The notes beneath the pieces are model-generated. The model worked only from the letters and a program-made list of their open reading frames with translations, was not told where the DNA came from and made no database searches. Made by a program: the position numbers and the translations under genes. From Lolium rigidum (taxonomy: Eukaryota > Streptophyta > Magnoliopsida > Poales > Poaceae): a stretch of 64,000 nucleotides of DNA. Shown piece after piece: positions 49,511-61,400 of this stretch. How positions within the stretch are numbered: the stretch's first letter is position 1; each line of letters starts with the position of its first letter. The stretch is taken from contig NC_061510.1 in the NCBI RefSeq assembly GCF_022539505.1, positions 279,640,330 through 279,704,329 on the forward strand. The letters run 5' to 3'.

Positions 49511-52500
49511 CACACGAATACACGGCCGATGGATCATAGTGGACTATATGACCACAAAAAATAAGAACCTGGTCTATATGTCACGTGCAGTCTATACTTT
49601 AACTCAAAACATGAAACATGCATATGATGTCAGTGATGTAATCGCCTCATGTCCATCCCACACTGATAAAGACAAAATTGATTGTTCTACAATAGTGATT
49701 ATGTTAAATCTACAATCGTAAGTAAAACCCGAGGATACACTCATACACACAAGAAGCATCAATGAAGGGCTCTGTTTTTTTTATCGTTGTTAAGGATGTG
49801 AGAAAGACGTCCTTTTACACTTGCGCTCAAACTAAACTAACAGAATGCCAACTAAAAGGTTATGCAACATTTCTCTGGTAGTGCTCTCTCTTTTTCACTC
49901 GTCACTGCATTATAATTATCTGCTAGCCCTTGCTAGCTTCATGTTGTCACATCATCATCATCAATTCCCTTTGGCATAAAGGGCTGATATCTCAAAGTGT
50001 TCTAAATCTAAATCCTGCCAAAAGGAAAAAGTTGTACGTTGAGATGGAAAACATGAAGACATTAGAACCCATGAATCAATATAAAGTAGGAAAGGTCATT
50101 AACTCATGAAATGCCAACCAAGGGAACATTTGCATATAATCGAGATCCATAGGAACATCTCCAAGTTCACCTATAAGTTCAGAACATACCATCTGCAGAA
50201 TTCCAACTATCGAAATTCTTAGTATTTGGTGTATAGGGATTGGAGACTAATACAGTAGAATTAAAATTCAGGCTTCTCAGCAACATACGTAGCCTCCGTT
50301 ATCTTCGATTGATTGTGGTCCATAGCCCTTCCAAATAGCAAAATGTAAGGTATGCAACCATATATGTTGATAGCATGGGCATTGGTGAAGACTATCAATA
50401 GGATAACTGCAACTATTGAAGTCCTTGTGGCATGTAATCCTTTAGGTAAACAGTTGTAGTTAGAAAAAGAATATTTGAATCTAGAATCATACTAAAAAAA
50501 GGATACACACAAGAAGCATCATTAAAGAGCTGGACTTTTTGTCCTTGGCAAGGGCTGATCAACTTTTTATACTGCCACTCAAACTGAACTAAGAGAATGT
50601 CAATTAAAAAACTATGTACCATCAAACTTTGAAATCACAACTGAACTAATACGCGATCGAGACTTATTTAGCACATGCTAGCGCGCCACAGATGTATAAA
50701 CTACCCCCACGTAGAATCATCATGAGAATACAAAAAAGCCTTCGAGATCAATTCAATTTTCTCACTCCTGTTAGGTAGCGGAAACTAATTTCTGGTTTGA
50801 CAGGCCATCTCCCCACGTTTCTATTCTACCATCTCTTCCTGGCTCGCAAGAGAGGCCACATCCCAAGGGTCCAGGTTCCACAGTAGTTTGTGGTTGTGGC
50901 CACCCACACGGTGGAAGCAAACATGTACAACCAGTGACACTGACCTGAGTGTAGTGAGTCAAGTATGTAGAGAGGATTCAATCCATTGCCCAGTGCTCTC
51001 TGAAGCATCACATAAAAATTACAGGGAGATAGAAGTACCGCACCTGCGGTTTGGAGAGATATACAACCCCTGAAGTTCACAAGCTTGTTCTCTATAACGG
51101 AAAGACATTCTAGATTAGCGAAGGTGGATAAGCCAAATGGTGGATAAAAGCAAAAATAATAACATGATGTTCAGACTGTCTGTTGTCGTTTCAACAGAAA
51201 AACATCAATTTTCTTTCTGAAATTTCTTATCTATGAACCCATGCTATAACTATATTGGTATAACAGTATAATACTACAACATACTAACTTGAGCTCGACC
51301 ACCAGATATACCACCATCACTCACATAATTCCATACCCCCAAAAAAACCTTTATCACTATAAGGAAAAAAGCAAAGGATACTGCAAAACATAAGAGCGGT
51401 TTGCGAAGGTGATATCCTTTCATCAAAATCACCAAGAATCAAGACGGATAACTAAAGTGTCATAGGATGGCCTATAGGTATTGGGATCGATCAAATGAGA
51501 CCCGGCAATTCTAATGCCGAATAGTTGAGCAGCAAGCTCAATTCGCCACCGAGAAACCTATGCCATCCTGAACTGCTTAACCAACACATTACATCTATTA
51601 AGCATGAGCGTTAACGACTCCACCAAAACACGATGGGCAATACCGCCACCCCATCAATATCAAATAAACCCATCCAATGATCAAGCTCATTAAGAATATC
51701 ATAAAAGCATAGAACTAATAAGTAAACTTCGGGATCTTATCGGTTGCAGGCACCAACAATCCCATATGGAAGCTAATTATTAGGACTAATGTTAGTACAC
51801 CAGAGAAACATATCCTTCTCTCCTTGTAAAATCATGTCTAAAACACCAGAAAAAACAAAAGTCGAAGATCAATTAGCTCACCTCTGTTTGGAGCGGCAGC
51901 TCTGTTCATGTTGCACAATCCATGTCGCATTGCTCCACTTCTACTCCATCTTCCTGGCTGAATATTCCTAGCCTCAACATATTTATGGCCTTGACAAAGC
52001 ATAAGTAAAGTAAAAAAAAAAACCAATGAATATATCAGAGATACAGATATACACCAAGTTTTGTCAAAAAAAAATCCTTTTGGAATATCAAACTTCAGAA
52101 TGACGGGTACATGTGAAAGGTACAAACATAAATTTTATTTCGTGGAAAAGAATCCATTATAGAACATCAAACTTTAGAGTGTTATACAATATCTCTGTGT
52201 ACATGTGGCCTTCGATAACACATATCCTCTAGAAAGAAAGTAAGATACACATCTAAATGTAAACATTAATAATTAGGACATAATTAAATTCATTCCAACA
52301 AAACCTGTGTTGATGCTATGGCATGCAAAATTGTAGAAAAAATGATTTTTTTGCTCCAGTGAGCTCGTATCGTTTTCTGTAACATTAACATGGTCAGTTC
52401 ACAACCTGCTGATCTGGATCTAAGATAAAAAAAAAAACAGATTGTCTTAACAAAAACAGATTGTATTAAGGTATAGAAGATATCATAAAAAGGAAACTAT

Positions 52501-53257
52501 ATTTCTGAAAATACGATGAAAGCATCAACCTTACACACAAAATGGAGCAACCTTTTGCAAGTACTGAACTAACAAAAACCTTATGAATACATTACTAACC
52601 AGCTTCTGCATCTATGGATTTTGGTGAATGAGGAGCAAAAATGGCACGGATAAGATAACCAGTGACATTGAAAATATGTAAAATAAACCTTGATAGGTTT
52701 TGTAGAAGGAAATGAATCTCACCTAGACAAATCAGAACTCCAACCAAGATATAAATGATTTGATTAAAAACTCAGAAACTTTATGTTGTAGCCACACACG
52801 CATCAGTGGCCATAGTGGCCTTAACACCTAGAGTCGATGTCCATGTTTTTATCATCAGCAGAGGAAACTCATCCGGTTGCGTAAATGGCCATCATGGCCC
52901 TCAAACCCTAGCGTCAATGTTGATGTTGGTATCACCAGTAAAGGAAATTTTGAATTCATAATATGTATTTGCACCAAGAGTTGATTCATCCACAATATGT
53001 GGTTCTATATTTTTGAGAGAAAATGTAGAAGAACTGCATGAATTTGCAGCAGGACTATATTCTCAAATAAGAAAGGAAATTAGGTAGGAGACACACCCCA
53101 TAGCCAAGAATTGTTCAGTACCAACAAACGATGTGGACTATTTGGTAATGTGACAGTATATAAATTTGCAACTACTGCATATAGTGAAACCAAGTGGAAT
53201 GGCACGACAATAAAACCTTAGTATCTGAGATGCTGACAATAGAAAATTAGCAAAGCT
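49511..53257. other. Intergenic, possibly Helitron interior with captured fragments
   Basis: Segments 49758-49868 and 50510-50620 are diverged copies of each other. Minus-strand 51880-51985 looks like an exon (bounded by a possible AG acceptor and GTGAGC donor) but matches no family I know. Near 52795-52945 an 80-bp unit around GGCC(A/T)T motifs occurs twice. No intact gene is visible. Confidence 0.35.
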
Positions 53258-53266
53258 ATTTTTGTA

Positions 53267-53582
53267 GGGAAAATTTGCTACAGGACACCGTTATTTTCTG
53301 GCGTTTGCCAAAACACACTGCTCGATTGTGTCTTTGCCAGGTACCATTACAATTTCGTGGCACATTTGCCAGAACACACCACCTAGACGAAAACGGAAAG
53401 TTTTGCACTTTTACCTGGGATGACTGGTTTTGAAGACAAAATGCAAAACTTTCCGTTTTCGGTCAGGTGGTGTGTTCTGGCAAATGTGCCACAGAATTGT
53501 AATGGTACCTGGCAAAGACACAATCGAGCGGTGTGTTTTGGCAAACGCCAGAAAATAACGGTGTCCCGTAGCAAATTTTACC
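53267..53582. mobile_element. Mutator-like foldback MITE, 316 bp
   Basis: Nearly the whole element is a palindrome: the left arm from GGGAAAATTTGCTAC to about 53410 matches the reverse complement of about 53435 to GTAGCAAATTTTACC. A perfect 9-bp duplication ATTTTTGTA flanks it (53258-53266, 53583-53591). Confidence 0.9.
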
Positions 53583-53591
53583 ATTTTTGTA

Positions 53592-55072
53592 TCAGCTCTG
53601 AACTAATTTGCTGCAAGTTGCACACCATTTGTTGTATCATATAATAGCATATTTTAATTAACTAAGCTCTAGTATTCCAATTTTTAATTCGACATTGCCG
53701 TCTTTTTCAGAAACTCATTTACCCTTTTGATAGCAGTTAGCATCACTATAATATCTAGATCAGTACAAAATTCAGCAAGAATCTAAATAAGTGGTTGCAT
53801 ATCAGCAAAAATATATTATTCATGGACAAAATGCCTAGTACCATATTGGACAAACCTAGTGTTCACGTTGTGACAGCCTAAAGCCCTAAACCAAGGATGG
53901 AACTTGCAAGGAGAAAAGAGATAAGAGGATGGGTGGATTAGTGTAGAATTGACGAAGGGGGTGGAATTCACTGGTTCAGAAGCCGCACCTGTAGGCCTCC
54001 CTGTCCCAGACGTCCTTGTACGTGCGCACCTTGCTCTCCCAGCCCGTCCCCTTAGTAGCCTTCAGGCAGCAGATCCGCGACGCGCCGACTCCGATGTCCA
54101 CTACTGCCTCTGCCCTGGCAACGGCGGCTGCCCCCACGGCGCCACCTCCATGCCGCCACCACCACTCTCCCTGGTAATCGCGCCGGTGCCAGCCAGCTTG
54201 TCACTCCCACTACGTGGGTAACTGGGCATTCTCCATGGTGGACTCCATTGGTGGATGGTGGCGAGAGTGTGAGAAGTAGGGGCGGCCGCCGCCCGCCGGG
54301 AACCCTAGCCTGCGGGGGCATCTTAGAAAGAAGAGGAAAGGGAAGAGGAATAAGAAGTTACCACCACCGTCCCCCGCCTTGCCCTCCGCAAAGCTCCACC
54401 TCGGCAGGTCCTCCACAACCCCCGGAGTCCCTCTAAGGTCTGTCGCAACCTGTTCATCTCCGGCGGCGGCGAACCCTGCACCCCTCACCCACCCAAAGCA
54501 TTTTGTTCGCCGGTGGCTCGTTCGCCGTCCCTTTGCACGCCGCGGAGAGCCACGGCGTCGCCGGCTCCCGCGAGGTGGACGGCGATGCTCCAGCTCCGGC
54601 CCTCTCTTCTCTCTCTCAATTGCGGTGACGGATGAATCAGACCGAGTTGATAACACAGAAAGAAAAAAAGAGGATGGGCGGTGGCGGCCCCACACGGGCG
54701 ACGCGGGCACCGTCAAAACTCTCAGAAGCCAGGGATCGCAACAGCAATACTTGTTGTATCTAATTTTCCATGTATTCCTTTCGAAAGTGCACGACTGAGA
54801 ATGAATCGGCAGTCGCTTCCATATCATTCCATCTATCTACGGCCCCAAAACCAACCTGCCGTTTTGGATACCGTAGTGGCTGCCAGCCCTACAAGATCCC
54901 ATCTCCAACCCCGGCTCTTTTTGTCCCGACGGCGGCGTCGCAGCGATGGATGACTTTGACAGCTGCTGCCTGCTTTTATTGTTAGCCGTGATAAGGCGGG
55001 CAGGCGGTGGCGGGCAGGTGAGATAAGGCGCTTGCGAGTTGCGACGACGACCGGCGACGTCGCCGTCCGATA
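53592..55072. other. Intergenic with an unassigned GC-rich gene-like fragment
   Basis: 53940-54240 on the minus strand has a frame ending KVRTYKDVWDREAYRCGF-stop at about 53979, preceded by GC-rich sequence with shifts of frame. 54240-54640 is GC-rich on both strands, and 54800-55060 likewise. I do not recognise a family; a captured or decayed gene piece is the most likely reading. Confidence 0.3.
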
Positions 55073-56767
55073 GAGCATCTCCAGTCGCGTCCTCCAAAGC
55101 GTTTCCTAAAGGGATTTGGGGTACGCCGGACCAAAAATGCGTTCCAGTCGCGTCTCCCAAAGCCCTTTTTTGTCCGGCGCGCCCCTATACGGTGTCCGGC
55201 GCCCCGAGCCCGTCCCCGTCCCACAGGGGACGCTCGGGGCACGCCGACACAACGAAAAGCGAGGCGGGAGTGGCGGGGCCGACGCGTCGAGCCGCACGGT
55301 TAATTTTAACCTAACCGTCGCCTACCTCGCGACGGAAGTTATCCGCGCGCGATGACACACGGCGGCATCTTTGCCTTAATGGCGACGGAGGGCGGGCGAG
55401 ACGTCTCGTCGGTGCTACGCAGCCTCCACGCGTCGCCGCATTCGCACGCCACCGCCCGTTCCCGCGCGATCTTCCCGCCTCTTCTCGTCCGTTACCGCGC
55501 TTTCTTCCCGACGCCGGCGTCTATAAAAGGTCTCCCGACTCATCAATGGTAGCCACCACACCCCGCCGGCAACAAACACAGCCCCTCGTCGCTCCACGGC
55601 CGTCTCCTCCATCACCGGTGGCAATGGCGAACCGCCCCGGCGATGGCCACTTCCTCCACCGGTCGTCTCCTCCACTTCCCGGCCCGGCCGGCGCGTGCGG
55701 CACTAGAGGAGGCACTCGAGGAGGAGGCCCGCCAACGGCGTGAGGCGCAGGCAGGCGGCGGATCTAGCGGTGTTCTCCGCCCGCCTCCGGCAGCCGAGGA
55801 GGCCGCGGCGGCGCAGCGTGGCAGAGCGAGCAGTGCGACACCGTTGCGGCGTTCGACGCCGACGGACAAGAGGCGCGACGGCACCGTGCACCGGGAGGAG
55901 ATGGAGCGGCCGACGGGCCGACGAGCGCCGGCGCGCCGCGATGAGCCGGCGAGCGCTGGTCCGGTGAACCGGCGTGACTCGATCGAGCGCCGGCGGCGTG
56001 AGTCGATCGAGCTCCAGCAGCGGTGACGCGCGAAGGAGCGTCGGCTAGCCGGAGGCGGCGCGCGACGGCGCTATGTGGGAGGCGGGCGAGGCGATTGGCG
56101 GCGGAGCCGACGCGTTTGCGGCCGTGATGATGGAGGCGCCAACGATGTGGAGGAGGAGGCGCCAATGGAGGAGGAGGAGGCCGAGGCGGAGGAGACCGAG
56201 GTGGAGGACGACGACGACGACGAGTTCGACCGGTCCGGACGACGACGGGCCGCACCCGGACGAGAGCGGCCGATCAGCAACGCGCCCTCGTCGAGTCCTT
56301 CGAGTCGGAGAAGAAGCTCCGGGACGACGTCCGTGCCCGCGAAGAGGCGCATATTCGTCGCGCCATCGAGCTCTCCCTCCGGGCGGCGCAGCGAGGGATC
56401 GGCGGAGGACCGCGGCGAGGAGCGGCACCGCTCGGCCACCGCCGAACGCAAGGAGAGGAGGCGCGCGCGAGGAGGAGCTGCGGCGTAGGGGAGGCGACGA
56501 CGGGGCAGGGCCATCGAACGCGCCGTCGGGCGGTTAGTAGTCTAGGTTTAGATGAAATCTAGCCGTTTTCATTCAAACTTTGTAATATATAATCAAAATT
56601 GAATGAAAACCTTTATTTTCGTGCACAAATATTCATTTGGGAGCGGTGTTTGGGGGACGCGGTTGGGGAGCGACGTCCCCAAACGCGGCACGAACAAAAC
56701 ACGTCCCCCAAACGCTCGATCTGGCGCGGTTTGGGAGACGGTTTGAGGGACGCGGCTGGAGATACTC
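55073..56767. mobile_element. PIF/Harbinger-like non-autonomous element, 1.7 kb
   Basis: The left end GAGCATCTCCAGTCGCGTCC and the reverse complement of the right end, GAGTATCTCCAGCCGCGTCC, are near-identical. Flanking triplets are ATA and TTA, imperfect for the TWA duplication. Inner repeats of CCCCAAA(C/G)CG type recur on both sides. It contains a TATA box at 55522 and a decayed GC-rich ORF with an acidic run (56140-56230), then a basic or helical region with frameshifts. No transposase. Confidence 0.65.
55522..55528 (+). promoter_or_regulatory. TATA box in the Harbinger-like element
   Basis: CTATAAAAGG lies about 25 nt before the ATG at 55546 of a short P/G-rich frame. The spacing is too short for a normal leader, so the true start is probably further downstream, if it is used at all. 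Confidence 0.4.
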
Positions 56768-56770
56768 TTA

Positions 56771-57600
56771 GATTTTGGTTGCGCCCGACGACGACGGACG
56801 GACGGGCGCCGCTGGTGATCTCACCGTCGGCCACACGGAAATTCCACGAGGTGGACGTCGGTAATGGAGCGGCTTTTGCCGTTGCCGGACTCGGCGGCGC
56901 AGCTGAGGTCGCGTCACTCGTCAAACTTGCCGACTAGACTTTGCCGGTTTTGGTCTTGGGCCGTGTTCGGGGTCTTTGCCGTGGGTGACGCGGCGGCCGA
57001 GTTTAGACATGCCTCCCAGTCCCAGCTGAATTCCACTGTTGAACGTAGTGCTATGTTTTTTCCTTGGCCGCAAAGTCTTGCTCACTGCTAGTAGAGAGCA
57101 CTGGAAATTTAATTCGGCTCTTGGGTGCATATACTCTCTCTATCAAGAAAATATATTTTTAATTGTTAAAAAAATAAAAATTTGCATGTACATCTCAACA
57201 ATCTATGCACGTTCGTGCAGAAAATCAATAATTTTTGTGGTTCATAAAAAAGACAAAACAAGTCTCACAAAACGCCTTATTTTTAGCACTACAATTTGTC
57301 TCTTTTACACAGCCCAAACGACAAGTCAACCTTCCATGCAAAACCTTTGTGTCGATGTACCATGTGAAGATGTATGTACCATGTGAAGATGTATACGTAA
57401 ATTTTTCGTTTAATTTTTTTTGACATTTTAAAATGTATCAAAGTTGTAGATCAAATTAAATGGATCATACGCACTTATCCCTCAAAATTTAGAAGAGTGT
57501 ATGGTCCTCTATCTTTAGAGAAGTAATATTTGCTCCTTAAAAATAGCCAGTTCTAACCGAAACTTACATTATTAACTTATTGAAGTGAAATTCATTTGAA
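56771..57600. other. Intergenic; short tandem duplication
   Basis: A 19-bp unit (GTACCATGTGAAGATGTAT) is directly repeated at 57357-57375 and 57376-57394. The stretch 57130-57430 resembles the AT-rich core of the MITE at 47387 in composition. No gene is recognised. Confidence 0.45.
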
Positions 57601-57731
57601 AACAAATTCATATAAATTAGACACAAAATAGTACATTGAACTTGATTAAACCACTCGGATAAACTACACTAACCTAAATCTAACTAAAATTAATGGTCGC
57701 TGCTGGTGAAAAGTTCATCTATCACTTTCTA

Positions 57732-58315
57732 CTATGAGTCGTCATTGACGGAGGTGAAGTTGATGACCGGCGCACCGGACAGCTCAGCTCTGCCGGCCTT
57801 CCTCGCCTTGTAGCACTCGAAGGCTTGGTGATCATCCTCGACACGCTCCAGAGACTTGTAGCAGAGCATCTCCTTGTAGTCCTTGTTGGCTCGTTCCGCC
57901 TCGAGGCGCTCGCTGGCCTTCCAATCCTCCCGCGCGCCAACAACATGACAATCTACCGCAACATCCTTTGGCCAATCGGGGACTGCCGGTCTGAAAGTTC
58001 AGCTATGCATCCGAGTCGTGGAGGAGCACAGACTTGATGGTGTACGCCTTCGCTGCATGCGCCACCGAATGGAAAGGGAAAGTACCAATCCAAATGCGTT
58101 GGTGGCTGGTGGGAGTTGCGGTCGGTGATCTCCTCCACCCACGTCTTCAATGCACGCGACAACGTCATGTCAGCGTAGCGAGGAGGAAGTGATTCCACAG
58201 GAGGAGCAACAACCTCGATTCCGCTCCAAAAGCGACGGTGGGGACCGGTGGCAGAAGGGTCTAGTCGTGGAGGACGCCGAAGTGAAGTTAGGGTTGCGAT
58301 GGGGTGCTTCGGCAC
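57732..58315 (-). pseudogene. Decayed transposon-associated protein gene
   Basis: Two out-of-frame parts are visible. The first runs from ATG at 58315 (MPKHPIATLTSLRRPP and onward) with a WVEEITDRNSH stretch. The second is a charged helix ending in YKARKAGRAELSGAPVINFT, with a stop at 57732. A right terminal-repeat-like GCATCTAGAGATGCTC at 58519-58534 suggests it lies in a Harbinger-like element. The family is not identified. Confidence 0.35.
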
Positions 58316-58535
58316 GATTTTGGAGGAGTTGGGTGGGTGGCAGGAAATGAGAAAATTATATTTAACCGCTTGGTTAAGGAGTAAAAATAGGAAACTGGAT
58401 GACCAAAGTAAAACATATAGTATTCCTTTAAACCGTTTTAGGCTTCAGCTAAGTGGGCTTTAGAGGAGTAAAATTATCCCCACCCCCTCCTCTAACAGGT
58501 TATAGGGGTTCGCCGATTGCATCTAGAGATGCTCT

Positions 58536-59294
58536 GGGATTTGAGCTCAGCAAAGAATGGTGACACTTACCAATTGTGGCCGTGTCATTTTGTTTTGGGA
58601 ATAATTGCTATAGTTTCATTATTTTTCTGGTGTTTGTCAAACCACACCGTCCAATTATGTCTTTTTCAGGTACCATTACACTTGTGTGACACATTTATCA
58701 GAACACACCACCTAACTAAAAATTTAAAAAAAATGAGACTTTTTTTTGCGGGTAAATTTTTACACTTTATCTTTAAACGAGTCATACACAAGAATGTACT
58801 TGCGCTAAGAAATCGAAGGCTAGACAATATTAACCTGTTTCACCACAGAAACACGTTAATCTCGTGACAATTAAAACGGGTCTAACCGTCTAAGAGATAT
58901 AGCGTATCATCTGGGGAAAAAAACAGAATGTGAGCTTGCGTATCCGCAGATCAATGCCGGCGCTTGGGCTTGCTCGGTGCTGTGGGTTTGTATTCTTTTG
59001 GACAGCAGTGGGCTGTTTATTTGCCCCATTACCTGCGGTAGCTTGTGGTTGTGGACTCGTGGGCCGCCCAGTATTAACCCACAAACGAAAAAAGAGGAAT
59101 TTCAGCTCCGTGGTTCAACCCTCAAAAAAAATGCTCCGTGGTTCAAATTATGAACCTAATATTTCCATGCAGAGCTAAAATAGACATATCTTTGCGGTAG
59201 GTTTTCAAGATCACGGAATGAATTGGCCTTGGTTGACCAAATGTCTTGTCTGCCTCATGTCAATATAGGATTAGGAGTATCTGTACTTTGAATA
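58536..59294. other. Intergenic; half copy of the 53267-type MITE
   Basis: 58600-58725 follows the left arm of the foldback MITE at 53267 (TTTCTGGTGTTTG, AGGTACCATTACACTTG, AGAACACACCACCTA) but lacks the second arm. No gene otherwise. Confidence 0.5.
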
Positions 59295-59560
59295 CCCCCT
59301 CCTTCTCAAAATGCATTGCATATAATTATTTATCAAATCAAACTTTTTAACCTTTCACCAAGTATATATAGAAAAAAATAAAAAATATATGAAATGTCAA
59401 ATCAATGAAACAATATTATTATAAAAAATATGAAGTATAAAATTTTCTATTATGTGCATTTGGTATGATAGATGTTGATACATTTTTAAATACTTGATCA
59501 AACTTTACTAAATTTGACTTTGATCAGACATAATACGCAGCCTATTTTAGGAGGAGAAAC
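59295..59560. mobile_element. Stowaway-like MITE, about 266 bp, degenerate
   Basis: CCCCCTCCTTCTC at the left pairs with GGAGGAGAAAC at the right, and TA flanks both ends. The interior (TTGATCAAACTTTACTAAATTTGAC near the right end) resembles the element at 1487-1748. Confidence 0.6.
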
Positions 59561-60114
59561 TACTTGTCTCACTTCTATCTTATACTTTTTTTGTTCACCT
59601 GGCTCATTCTCCATAGTCAAAATTACTCCGAGGAGGGTGGAGCCGTTTATGTCATAGCAGAGCCGTAAACATCAGAGGGAAACGGTTAAGTTCCTTGTAG
59701 ACATACTGCCTCCATCGTACAGTTTATTTAAGACATATACTGAACTCTATCGAGACGTATTGAACTGTATCCAACCATTGACTTCAGAACCAAGAATTTG
59801 TCAAGACTCGAGACTGAACTCTTCTATACTACCAAAAAAATATTGAATCCCTCCAGGAGGTGTGGATCGATGTACAGCTGTTTCTCTTATCGTATTTGTT
59901 TTTAGCATGTCGCTGTACAGGTGACGTATACGTGTAGCTACAAAATTTTAAATAAGGTCATACGCCGAGGCACCTGGTTGGACAAACTTTATGAAACGAT
60001 AAGCGTCGGCATAGGTGTATCATGGGCATGCCACCACTTAATCTTACTTTGTACTAGAAAAAGAAGGGAAAATGCGGTTTTCAAAGCATCTCTAGCCGAT
60101 TTCAATAACTTATT
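59561..60114. other. Intergenic, no feature recognised
   Basis: A possible half MITE occurs at 59705-59770 (CTGCCTCCATCGTACAG). Nothing else is seen. Confidence 0.35.
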
Positions 60115-61170
60115 TTAAACATAAGGTTTTGGTCTAGCTTTAAATTAATAAAGCCACATAGCGCAGATAAAAGAGTGCTTACATACAGCTTACAGAAACA
60201 TGCAACTAGCAAACTAAGGATAAACCAGAAACACAGCTAGAGACGCCTAGACCACAACACGACACCGAGAAGACTCCTAAGGCAACGAGGTTGAGGAGAA
60301 GGCAGCCGGGAACGCGTCGACGTCTGCTCCAGCCGAACAACTAGACCCGAGCTCCACCGCCTTCACCTTCGGAAAGGACTCCTAGTCCCTCACCCCGGAT
60401 CAAGGGCGTTGAACCATCAAGAGCCAAAGCAGTTCCCCCTAGAACACGGCGGACCTAAGGCAGCTAGGTTGCCGGGGGAGAATCCACCAAAAACGTCCAG
60501 AAAGCTTCACCTAGACCACCACCACCACAGGCACCACCGCAACACCGTACCGAAGCTGCCGGACGAAGACGCGCCAAGGAAGAAACGATGGAAGGGACGC
60601 CACCACCCCATGTTGCTGAACTAGACCACCAAAGCATGTACACGCGTCGGTCAAGCGCCATTGTTGCCGTAGAGGGAAACCCTTTCCCCTCTCGCCCAGG
60701 TGAGGGTGTCGACCAGTAAGCGATGGCCTTTATGCGGCCACACACCAGACCAAGCACTTGTCAGACAACACGGGCGAGGGCGACGCCGAGCAAGAAAAGT
60801 CGCCACGGCCACCACCATTCATAGCTGCAAGACCTGCACCTCTGCAGTTCCCTAGACGACCGCTCCAAGAACGGGGAACGATGCATCAACGCCGCCGCCA
60901 TCCGCACTGAGAACCAGAGCTTTCGTCTAGTTAGAGGAGGGGTTATCTAGGGTGGTACCTCAACGAGGCCTTCAGGAAGGGGGCCGGCGCCTGAGGCATC
61001 GTCCTCGTCGTGGCCAGCCAAGCTGACCAAGGGTTTCCTCCAGCACCACACACCAGCACCAACCCACCTGCCGAGGCACCCAGATCCAACTACCGGGAGA
61101 AAATTACAAAGAACCACCACATTAGAGGCTAGGGTTTCAGAAAATCACCAATGTTCGATTTTTTTCTTCA
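60115..61170 (-). mobile_element. LINE-like 3' region, reverse orientation (tentative)
   Basis: Read on the minus strand the segment is GC-rich and ends in GTGGCTTTATTAATTTAAAGC and an AT-rich tail. This resembles 3' regions of grass LINEs, which carry no ORF. No reverse transcriptase motif is present and no duplication was found. Confidence 0.35.
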
Positions 61171-61400
61171 AAAAACCACCAGTCTACAGGTAACTCGTAA
61201 CAAAAAAACACTAAATTTTTAAAACACTAGTCTAAGTGCAAAACTGACAGGTGAGACCCACTGTCAGGATGACGTGGCAAGCAGTGACGGTCAACAGAGT
61301 CGGACCTGTGAGCACACACTAAATTATGTGTTTTTTGCAAGTTACCGCTGGGCCCACTCTCAGTTCCATCGTTGTCCATATCTCTTCTCTCCCCCATGCT

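Noticed and set aside
55643..56537. Several overlapping R/P-rich ORFs
   Set aside because: High GC creates open frames on all strands; only the acidic frame has protein-like order and it is broken.
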